64,000 bases of DNA. It comes from Enterovibrio gelatinilyticus. GTDB taxonomy: Bacteria; Pseudomonadota; Gammaproteobacteria; Enterobacterales; Vibrionaceae. Both the position numbers and the translations under genes were made by a program. The DNA lies in NCBI RefSeq assembly GCF_028683095.1, contig NZ_JAJUBC010000002.1:124001-188000 (forward strand), read 5' to 3'. Positions within the stretch are counted from its first letter, which is position 1, and each line of letters opens with the position of its first letter. Below the pieces are notes generated by a model. It was not told the origin of the DNA, ran no database searches, and saw only the letters and a list, made by a program, of their open reading frames with translations. Shown piece after piece: positions 56,881-64,000 of this stretch.

Positions 56881-59151
56881 TTAAAATTCAGTTCCGAGTA
56901 TAAAATAGAACGAATCGAGATCATTTTCTGTACGACCATAGGCGATAATGATGGGGCCTAATGGCGAATCAACCCCCGCAAATATACTGCCTGCCATGTA
57001 AAACGGTACTTCTTTTAGCGAAAAGTCTGGGTTGTTCCACACTCCGCCGTATTCCAATGAAGTCCCTAAATAAACAGGAGATTTAAACAAACCAAAATCG
57101 TTATCCAGCAGACGATAGCGGTAAACCACGGTTCCAAAAGCAATATTGTTTGCCCACAGTGAATCTCGCGGTATACCTGACAAGTTAAGAAACCCTCCTA
57201 ACTCATGCGGTTCGATAGCGACATTGCCAACACGCGCATTAATGGTGCCGTATTTAGCCTTGCCATACATCGTATGCTTACCGATGTTCTTCGCGTAAAT
57301 ACCTTCGATATTAAGCACACTGGCTTCAGATTTTGCACCACCATCACTCCCATCGAGTTCATCGCGCGCATAACCCAAAGACATAGTTAAATAGCCACCA
57401 CGATTAGGGAATACTCTGCTATCCAAGGTGTCCAATGTCATACTGACAAAAGGCATTTGGCGCACATAGTGTTGCTTGGCATAGCCACCCGCTATCTCTT
57501 CTTCACCATCGAGATAGCGATACCCCACCATGAACTCCCCCCAAAGTTGGGGTTGCCAGCCAAGTCCCACTTCCGCTATCACTTCACTGAAACGCGTACC
57601 TAACGTGAAGGTTTCATCCTCTAAATTTGGCTCTTCTCCACGGAAATAGGCATCACGCTCACGAATTTCTAATCCACCCAGCGCTTGAGCAAAAAAGAGT
57701 TGGTCTGCCGAGAATGGAAGATACAGTTCGGCTTGAGCGCGCTTATCAGTTCCTAGCTCAAAAAGGCTTCTGATCTCAGCGCCATAATCTGTCAGCCCCG
57801 TACTATTGATACTGACACCTGCTGAAAAATTGGTACCAGACTCAAAACTGTCCTCCAGTGCGAAACGGAAGTCGACAAAATTTGGCCCCCAGCTTTTTTC
57901 TTTCACATCAACAACAAGCACATTCTCATCACCTTGGTGCTCAAGGTGATAGCGAACCGTTTCAAAGCGATCTAGAGCATAGAGATTTTGTACCGACTGC
58001 TCTAATTTCTTACTATCAATTCGCCCTGTTTGAAGCGATAACCGAGCTTTTAATACGTCATCAGAAAAACTGGTGTCATTGTTTATGACAATATTGTCCA
58101 CGGTCAGGATATCGCCATACATCATCAAGCGACGGCGAAGCTGCTTCTTTTCAATATACGCTTGATACTGACCCGAATTTAACCTCAGTGGCGCAAGTGC
58201 TTCTTTGTTTGCAAACGTCACCTGATAGCCTTTCTCATAAGCTTCAGGCATGCGATCGAACTCGGTGGTTTCCATGTCACCAACATCAGGCGTCAACAAC
58301 ACATCGCTATCCGTCATATTCGCAATTTGCTGATCGGTGCTGTTGCGCACCATGTAATTCACCAGTTGATTCATAACAGAAAGATAAGACCCTAGCTCCG
58401 CCGCTGGGCTGTAATCTGTGCTGATATCAACGGCAATCACAATATCTGCGCCTAACGCTTTAGCAACGTCTACCGGCATGTTGTTCACCGACCCACCGTC
58501 AACAAGGTAGCGTCCTTCGAGCTCTACAGGAGGGAGCGCACCAGGTACTGCCATACTGGCCAACATGGCTTCAGTGAGCTGTCCATCACCAATGACGACA
58601 GGCACCAGTCGCTCTATATCAGTGGCAACAGCACGATAAGGCACGACCATTTGGTCAAAAGATTCAAAAGAAGGAAGGTTGCCCGTCGATTCGCGTAATA
58701 TTCGAATCATATTCTGGCCTTGGACAATACCTTGCGGAGTTTTCAGGCTCTTAAGGTCAAAACCGAAGTTTGTCGATAAGTTGTATCGATCTTCATGTTC
58801 CTTATCTCGAGTGCGTCTGTCGCCTCGATAAACACGATCTTGATAACCTTCACTCCAATTGGTCGTTTCGATCAGCACTGAAATTTCATCCGCAGTCATA
58901 CCAATCGCATACAGCCCACCGACATAGGCTCCCATACTGGTACCTGCGATGTAATCCACTGGAATACGCAACTCTTCAAGCGCTTTTAATACCCCAACGT
59001 GCGCGGCGCCTTTCGCGCCACCACCACCAAGAACTAAACCAATGGTTGGTCTTTGAGAATTTTCTTCCCCAAGCGCTAAAGATGCTGGTAGTACGGCCGA
59101 CAACAGCAGTGCTGCAGTAACCAACCTGCCCTTTACTAGCCAATTAAACAT
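56881..59151 (-). CDS. Patatin-like phospholipase with outer-membrane barrel (type Vd autotransporter)
   Basis: A 756-residue protein. Signal peptide (MFNWLVKGRLVTAALLLSAVLPASLALG), then a patatin domain with oxyanion loop GGGGAKG (about 42-48), nucleophile Ser72 in GTSMG and Asp218 in DGG. A POTRA-like segment (about 325-415) and a C-terminal Omp85-type barrel follow, ending in Phe (ILGTEF). This is the plan of PlpD/FplA lipases that deliver the enzyme to the surface or medium. AAGG precedes ATG 59151. The ORF extends to 59190 with no signal-like part. Confidence 0.9.
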   Translation of the reverse strand: MFNWLVKGRLVTAALLLSAVLPASLALGEENSQRPTIGLVLGGGGAKGAAHVGVLKALEELRIPVDYIAGTSMGAYVGGLYAIGMTADEISVLIETTNWSEGYQDRVYRGDRRTRDKEHEDRYNLSTNFGFDLKSLKTPQGIVQGQNMIRILRESTGNLPSFESFDQMVVPYRAVATDIERLVPVVIGDGQLTEAMLASMAVPGALPPVELEGRYLVDGGSVNNMPVDVAKALGADIVIAVDISTDYSPAAELGSYLSVMNQLVNYMVRNSTDQQIANMTDSDVLLTPDVGDMETTEFDRMPEAYEKGYQVTFANKEALAPLRLNSGQYQAYIEKKQLRRRLMMYGDILTVDNIVINNDTSFSDDVLKARLSLQTGRIDSKKLEQSVQNLYALDRFETVRYHLEHQGDENVLVVDVKEKSWGPNFVDFRFALEDSFESGTNFSAGVSINSTGLTDYGAEIRSLFELGTDKRAQAELYLPFSADQLFFAQALGGLEIRERDAYFRGEEPNLEDETFTLGTRFSEVIAEVGLGWQPQLWGEFMVGYRYLDGEEEIAGGYAKQHYVRQMPFVSMTLDTLDSRVFPNRGGYLTMSLGYARDELDGSDGGAKSEASVLNIEGIYAKNIGKHTMYGKAKYGTINARVGNVAIEPHELGGFLNLSGIPRDSLWANNIAFGTVVYRYRLLDNDFGLFKSPVYLGTSLEYGGVWNNPDFSLKEVPFYMAGSIFAGVDSPLGPIIIAYGRTENDLDSFYFILGTEF

Positions 59152-59239
59152 TTTTGCTGCCTTGCATTTCTTTAATGTCCATATATACAAATAACGACGC
59201 TAAACGATAGTTGGCGTCACGGAGAAAGGCCTGTACTTC

Positions 59240-61144
59240 ATGCGATTAACCATCAAACAAAAACTTATTTTCGCCATGATCGCTTCGGTGATTGCATCCA
59301 CCACAATCGTCAGTTTCCTGAGTTTAACAAAAGCGCACGACATGGTAGAAACGCGCTTACTCGAAAATGAGCTCCCGCTGCTCTTAACCAATATTCGCGA
59401 AGAAATTGAGCAAAACGTATCACAACTGACGTCTGCTGCCGAACAACTAGCGAGCATGCCAATGACCGTATCTGCAGTGCGTGCACCTGGCGATCCTCGC
59501 GACAAATCGGATATCGTCACAACACTTCAGGCACTTAAGCAACAATACCAATTGACCGATGCCTCTGTCGCCAACCGCATGAATGGTGACTATTGGAACC
59601 AAGACGGTTTCCTGCGCCAGCTAAAACCGGATGACAGCTCTTGGTTCTTCAAACTCGTAAACAGTGGTGAGATACGTACCACTAGCGTTTATCGTGAAGA
59701 CAATGGCGACCTAAAATTATTCGTTAACTACCAGCAGACTAACGGATATTTACTCTCAGGTCTGTCGCGCTCCATGGATAACATGGTGAATTTCATGAAC
59801 CAGTTCAAAATCGAACAAAGCGGTTTTGTGTTCATGGTATCCCAAGATGGCAAAGTGCAATTGCACAAAGACACCTCGAAAATGGGAAATAACACCATCG
59901 CTCAAATGTATCAGGGAAATGTTCGTGACCTGTTAGTTCAACGTGACTTTAACCTCATCTCCGCCTCTAACGGCGAACGTGATGTCTTGCTGGCATCTAG
60001 CTATATCCGTGATTTAGATTGGTTTGTTATCGCTGAAGTCCCCACTGCTGAAGTCTATGACGAACTCACCATGGCCGCTCAACAAATCATCCTACTTTCC
60101 GTGCTTGTCTGTGCGCTCATTGCTCTGGCAGCCGTGCTTCTCGCATCAACCATTACCCGTCCAATCTCTGATCTTGCGAAAGTATTTCGCGACATTGGAG
60201 AAGGTGAAGGCGACCTCCGTCAGCGCCTAGAAATAAAAACAAATGATGAAATTGGTCAATTAGCTCAAGGCTTTAATAGTTTTGTCAGCAAGATTCATCA
60301 GGTCGTTGGCGACGTAGCATCAACTAGCCATTCTCTGAACAACGCAGCATCGGTCGTTGCCAAACAAGCACAAATGACTCAAGACCAAAGTCAAAGCCAA
60401 CGTGACCGCACGGTATTGGTGGTCACTGCTATCAATGAAATGGGTGCGACGGTCAATGAAATTGCCGCAAATGCAGCTCATGCTGCGGATTCTGCCAACC
60501 ATGCAGCCAATGAAACGGCGACAGGCCAGAGCGTTGTGATGTCTGCACAAAACAACATTCAGCAACTCGCGACTGAAATGGACGACATGACGGATATGAT
60601 CCGTAAACTAGCAGGAAACACCCAGCAAATTGGCAGCATTTTGGATGTTATCCGCGGCGTGTCTGAACAGACAAATCTTTTAGCACTTAACGCAGCCATT
60701 GAAGCGGCGCGTGCGGGGGAACAAGGCCGTGGTTTTGCGGTGGTTGCAGATGAAGTCAGAAGCCTTGCAAGCCGAACAGCACAATCGACGAACGAAATTC
60801 AAACCATGATTGACGAGCTACAACAAGAAGCGCAACTCGCAGTAAACGTCATGGAGAACAGTCAACAACTCACAGTTCAGGGCGCCGAAGCATCACAGAA
60901 TGCATCTTCTGCTTTGATGCAGATTAATGATCAAATTGTACGTATCTCTGACCTCAACACTCAGGTGGCCACCGCGACTGAGGAGCAATCGACTGTCGTC
61001 ACTGATATCAATCGAAACATTGAAGACATTAATACCACCACACAGTTAACCGCAGAAACGGCAGATAACATGGCCAGTGCGAGTGATGAGCTTCGCGAGC
61101 TTTCACATAAATTGGATGAATTGGTACGAAGCTTTAAGCTTTAA
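59240..61144 (+). CDS. Methyl-accepting chemotaxis protein with periplasmic CACHE-type domain
   Basis: A 634-residue receptor. First membrane helix about 9-29, periplasmic ligand domain about 33-285 (double-CACHE-like, with [17 protein letters not shown] and [18 protein letters not shown]), second helix about 287-309, HAMP about 310-362 and signalling domain ([35 protein letters not shown]). Ligand unknown. Its last codons and stop lie in a heptanucleotide repeat. It converges on another receptor gene through a shared terminator. Confidence 0.93.
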   Translation: MRLTIKQKLIFAMIASVIASTTIVSFLSLTKAHDMVETRLLENELPLLLTNIREEIEQNVSQLTSAAEQLASMPMTVSAVRAPGDPRDKSDIVTTLQALKQQYQLTDASVANRMNGDYWNQDGFLRQLKPDDSSWFFKLVNSGEIRTTSVYREDNGDLKLFVNYQQTNGYLLSGLSRSMDNMVNFMNQFKIEQSGFVFMVSQDGKVQLHKDTSKMGNNTIAQMYQGNVRDLLVQRDFNLISASNGERDVLLASSYIRDLDWFVIAEVPTAEVYDELTMAAQQIILLSVLVCALIALAAVLLASTITRPISDLAKVFRDIGEGEGDLRQRLEIKTNDEIGQLAQGFNSFVSKIHQVVGDVASTSHSLNNAASVVAKQAQMTQDQSQSQRDRTVLVVTAINEMGATVNEIAANAAHAADSANHAANETATGQSVVMSAQNNIQQLATEMDDMTDMIRKLAGNTQQIGSILDVIRGVSEQTNLLALNAAIEAARAGEQGRGFAVVADEVRSLASRTAQSTNEIQTMIDELQQEAQLAVNVMENSQQLTVQGAEASQNASSALMQINDQIVRISDLNTQVATATEEQSTVVTDINRNIEDINTTTQLTAETADNMASASDELRELSHKLDELVRSFKL

Positions 61145-61198
61145 GCTCTAAGCTCTAAGCTCTAAGCTCTAAGCTCTAAGCTATAAGCTATAAGCTCA
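61129..61198. repeat. Tandem heptanucleotide array AAGCTNT
   Basis: Ten near-perfect 7-bp units: two AAGCTTT, five AAGCTCT, two AAGCTAT and one AAGCTCA. The receptor stop codon (61142-61144) spans units two and three. Every reading frame meets TAA within 21 nt of the array, so slippage changes only the last residues. Confidence 0.93.
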
Positions 61199-61205
61199 AG
61201 CCAAA

Positions 61206-61233
61206 TAAAAACGCCGCAATTGCGGCGTTTTTT
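61206..61233. terminator. Bidirectional terminator between two receptor genes
   Basis: ACGCCGCAATTGCGGCGT is a perfect palindrome flanked by AAAA and TTTTT. It ends both the plus-strand and the minus-strand receptor genes. Confidence 0.92.
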
Positions 61234-61250
61234 ATTGCGATGTTAACGCG

Positions 61251-62894
61251 CTAGACGCGAAAGCCGCTCACAACCTTGTCCAGTTGAAGGCTCTTCTGTG
61301 CCAGTTCATTACATGCCTGCTCAACGCTTCCTAAGTTCTGATGAACGCGTTGACCATTGTCGACAATACCGTGAATGTTACGGTTAATATCTTCAGATAC
61401 AGCACGCTGTTGCGAAGACGCTGTCGCAACCTGAGAGTTTTGATCATTGATCGTAATGATCATAGTCGAGACCGCATCAAGGTATTCTGCGGTTTGCTCA
61501 ATGTGTGAAACAGTATCATTGCTAGCTTCGCTGCTCTCATTCATCGCGAAGACCGCGTTTTTGGTCCCTGTCTCCAGTCGCTCAATCATATTGCGAATTT
61601 CTTCGGTGCTTTGCTGTGTTTTATTGGCCAAGTTACGCACCTCATCAGCAACCACCGCAAAACCACGGCCTTGTTCCCCCGCACGCGCCGCTTCAATCGC
61701 CGCATTCAGTGCCAACAAGTTGGTTTGCTCAGCAATACCACGGATCACGTCGACAATTGAAGCAATGCTATCCACATCGTGGTTAAGGGAGGTGATCATC
61801 TCTTGAGATTGCTCAATACGATTTCTCAGCGCAGACATCGCATTCACCGTCCCTGCCACACTGCTTTGCGCAGCGCCGATCTCTTGGGTTGCCGCGCCGG
61901 TCGCATCCGCTGCATCCATCGCGTTTTGGCTTATCTGAGAGCTGCTGGCGCTCATTTCCTGCACCGCAGCAGCAATCATGTCACTCTCACGCTGCTGGTT
62001 TTCTGTTTCTGTGACACCACTACGAATCGCACTTTCAATCTGAACAGTATGCTCACGAAGATGATTCGACGCATCCACCACTTCTTTGATACTGACTTGG
62101 ATCTTCGCAACAAAGCGGTTGAACGACTCACCCAACTGACCGATTTCATCTTGCGATCGCACCGTCAGACGCTGCGTAAGATCCCCATCACCGGAGGCAA
62201 TATTCTCCAATGCCTCACCCATTTCTTTAACGGGTTGCAGCAATAAACGAGACAGTAAAATCCCACCAAAGATGGCGAGTATCAAGGCGGCGATGGAACC
62301 ACCAATAATCAATCGCTCAGCTTGAATAGTTGATGCATCAATATCCTGCGTGATTTCCGATGACGCGATATTAATCGCCTTCAGCAGAGTCTTCAGATCA
62401 CGACGAAGTCCCGCAAATGTCTGCTCAATCTCTTCATAGTTATCTGCATACTCTTGAGCAAGAGATTCTGGCTTCAAAATCATCGACTCTAACGCTTTCC
62501 CCCAAACTCTCGTGTCTTCGATGAGTTGATCCAACTTAACTTGATGACTTGGATCAATCACACCCGCATCAATCACAGTTTGAATCGCCTTAAGCCTAGG
62601 AATGGCCTTAGGGGCATTGTCATAAAATTCGAACTTCTGCTTTTCAAGCGTTTCTTTTGTTACGCCTTTGGCTATTAGCCCTTCAACGCTTCCGAGCACT
62701 TGATACAAGTCGCGATAAGCGTCATCAATACTCTCAATGGTCGGGTGGATTTTCTCGTTTAATATTGTATTTAGCGCTACCTGTCGTTCAAACGTTTGAT
62801 ACGACATAGCAAGAACAAGTGTAAAAATGACCGAAACAAAACCAAGGGGAAGGAACAATTTGGTTCGAAACGAAAGTTGGTTAATTAACTGCAT
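61251..62894 (-). CDS. Methyl-accepting chemotaxis protein with helical periplasmic domain
   Basis: A 547-residue receptor. First helix about 10-30, helical ligand domain about 32-200 (four-helix-bundle type, e.g. [20 protein letters not shown]), second helix about 205-225, HAMP and signalling domain ([19 protein letters not shown]). ATG 62894 follows GAGGAATTC. The ORF up to 63011 encodes no membrane or family sequence. Ligand unknown. The signalling core is close to that of the convergent receptor at 59240. In the gap to lpdA (62895-63292) I see only the terminator at 63248. Confidence 0.92.
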   Translation of the reverse strand: MQLINQLSFRTKLFLPLGFVSVIFTLVLAMSYQTFERQVALNTILNEKIHPTIESIDDAYRDLYQVLGSVEGLIAKGVTKETLEKQKFEFYDNAPKAIPRLKAIQTVIDAGVIDPSHQVKLDQLIEDTRVWGKALESMILKPESLAQEYADNYEEIEQTFAGLRRDLKTLLKAINIASSEITQDIDASTIQAERLIIGGSIAALILAIFGGILLSRLLLQPVKEMGEALENIASGDGDLTQRLTVRSQDEIGQLGESFNRFVAKIQVSIKEVVDASNHLREHTVQIESAIRSGVTETENQQRESDMIAAAVQEMSASSSQISQNAMDAADATGAATQEIGAAQSSVAGTVNAMSALRNRIEQSQEMITSLNHDVDSIASIVDVIRGIAEQTNLLALNAAIEAARAGEQGRGFAVVADEVRNLANKTQQSTEEIRNMIERLETGTKNAVFAMNESSEASNDTVSHIEQTAEYLDAVSTMIITINDQNSQVATASSQQRAVSEDINRNIHGIVDNGQRVHQNLGSVEQACNELAQKSLQLDKVVSGFRV

Positions 62895-63242
62895 GAATTC
62901 CTCAAGAGCAAATACGTGACGTTGGTAAAAAGAAATAGTAAGAAGTGGTTCAGCGTCTGTTCGCGGAAGGTCGTGCAACTCTGTATCTCTAACGGTTTCG
63001 TTCCAAAACACACGCCCCAGAGCACAAGGTGCAGAGTGAGAACGTCGTAAAGAACAAGGGGGGCAATGGTAGCAATTGAAACTATTGATAAGAAATATAA
63101 TATGAATAAATGTTGATATAACATCGAAAAAAATACAGCATACTTTTTGTTTTGTTACACGCCTTCAGAAAACCGTTAACCATTTGTAACCAAAGAAATA
63201 AGTGACGACTTACGCCTGATAAGAATGCGAAATGCGGGCAAA

Positions 63243-63274
63243 AAAAAAACGCCTCGAACTTCGAGGCGTTTTTT
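63243..63274. terminator. Terminator of lpdA
   Basis: CGCCTCGA-ACT-TCGAGGCG (63250-63268) flanked by nine A and six T. On the minus strand it ends lpdA 19 bp after the stop; it could also stop transcription from the left. Confidence 0.93.
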
Positions 63275-63292
63275 ATTCAGTACGGAGAAGAA

Positions 63293-64000
63293 TTACTTTT
63301 TCTTCTTCACGGCTTTTGCATTTGGTAGGTCAGTGATTGAACCTTCGAATACTTCAGCAGCAAGACCCACTGACTCATGTAGAGTCGGGTGAGCGTGGAT
63401 GGTCAATGCGATATCTTCTGCATCACAACCCATCTCGATGGCCAGACCGATTTCACCTAACAGTTCACCACCGTTAGTACCAACAATTGCACCACCGATA
63501 ACACGGTGAGTATCTTTGTCGAAAATCATCTTAGTCATACCGTCTGAGCAATCAGACGCGATTGCACGACCAGAAGCCGCCCACGGGAAGGTAGCAACTT
63601 CGTAGTTGATGCCTTCTGCTTTCGCTTCTTTCTCAGTCTTACCAACCCAAGCAACTTCTGGCTCAGTGTAAGCAATTGAAGGGATCACTTTAGGATCGAA
63701 GTAGTGTTTCTTACCAGAAATCACTTCTGCCGCGACATGACCTTCATGCACACCTTTGTGCGCAAGCATAGGTTGGCCAACAACGTCACCGATCGCATGG
63801 ATGTGAGCAACGTTGGTACGCAGTTGCTTATCAACATTGATAAAGCCACGCTCATCAACTTCAACACCCGCTTTCTCAGCGTCTAGCAATTTGCCGTTTG
63901 GTACACGACCGATAGCAACCAGCACGGCGTCATAGCGAACAGCTTCTGCCGGTGCTTTCTTGCCTTCCATTGAGACATAAATGCCGTCTTCTTTTGCTTC
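63293..64000 (-). CDS. lpdA: Dihydrolipoyl dehydrogenase (5' part beyond the window)
   Basis: E3 of the pyruvate and 2-oxoglutarate dehydrogenase complexes. The 235 C-terminal residues present include LVAIGRVPNGKLLDAEKAGV, the FAD motif HAIGDVVGQPMLAHKG and the active-site HAHPTLHESVG. It ends in KAVKKKK. The open frame runs to the right edge without a start. aceE and aceF are expected outside the window. Confidence 0.95.
   Translation of the reverse strand, partial: EAKEDGIYVSMEGKKAPAEAVRYDAVLVAIGRVPNGKLLDAEKAGVEVDERGFINVDKQLRTNVAHIHAIGDVVGQPMLAHKGVHEGHVAAEVISGKKHYFDPKVIPSIAYTEPEVAWVGKTEKEAKAEGINYEVATFPWAASGRAIASDCSDGMTKMIFDKDTHRVIGGAIVGTNGGELLGEIGLAIEMGCDAEDIALTIHAHPTLHESVGLAAEVFEGSITDLPNAKAVKKKK

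Noticed and set aside
61129..61198. Heptamer array considered as a CRISPR
   Set aside because: Units are contiguous 7-mers with no spacers and no cas genes are present.
62895..63124. N-terminal extension of the receptor at 61251 and a 79-codon minus-strand frame (62885-63124)
   Set aside because: GAGGAA sits right before ATG 62894, and the extra residues show no family similarity.

Overview
The window is a chromosomal segment of a gammaproteobacterium in the family Vibrionaceae. The evidence is gene content: a LuxR/HapR/LitR-type quorum-sensing master regulator with a plausible Qrr sRNA target next to hpt, a chemosensory operon with the gene order I remember for Vibrio cholerae chemotaxis cluster III, and the conserved runs pilT/yggS-proC-yggT-yggU-rdgB-hemW, trmB-mutY-yggX-mltC, dksA-gluQ-pcnB-folK-panB-panC and acnB/lpdA. 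The genus is not resolved (Vibrio, Photobacterium, Enterovibrio and Grimontia are all possible). The housekeeping genes suggest the larger chromosome.

Layout. 1-8 kb: the end of pilT, then a rightward series (yggS, proC, yggT, yggU, a DUF4426 protein, rdgB, hemW) and a secreted transglutaminase-like protein. 8-13.6 kb: leftward yggN-like gene, glutaminase and trmB, then rightward mutY, yggX and mltC, with a 109-bp palindromic element before mutY. 13.7-27 kb: a tRNA array (Phe-Thr-Phe-Asn), a leftward chemosensory and partner-switching cluster of 11 genes, and a second Phe-Thr tRNA array. 27-38 kb: mrcB and hrpB leftward, then sfsA, dksA, gluQ, pcnB, folK, panB and panC rightward. 38-44 kb: an ABC-2 exporter (yadGH), a SulP anion transporter divergent from a beta-carbonic anhydrase, hpt divergent from the LitR/HapR regulator. 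44-50 kb: the ferric iron transporter fbpABC behind a Fur box, glnK-amtB behind a sigma-54/NtrC promoter region, and yacL. 50-54 kb: a glycerate module (cdaR, GntP-type permease, glycerate kinase). 54-64 kb: acnB, a patatin-type Vd autotransporter, two convergent chemoreceptor genes and the 3' end of lpdA.

The most distinctive region is the block at 14.4-26.4 kb. It has a full set of chemotaxis proteins (CheA, CheY, two CheW, CheR, CheB, CheD). One receptor carries three PAS domains, each with the His and Trp pattern of the Aer2 heme-oxygen sensors. At one end are a receiver-SpoIIE phosphatase-ATPase protein and a STAS protein with an intact phosphoserine site. At the other end is a STAS protein whose equivalent site is Ala. 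A sigma-S-like -10 element precedes the operon, and near-identical Phe/Thr tRNA arrays flank it. I infer an oxygen-responsive chemosensory system, made in stationary phase, whose output may be a partner switch rather than the flagellar motor.

Several starts were revised from ribosome-binding sites and family lengths: pcnB probably starts at an AUC codon, acnB, mutY, cheR, sulP and yacL at GTG, and hrpB probably at TTG.
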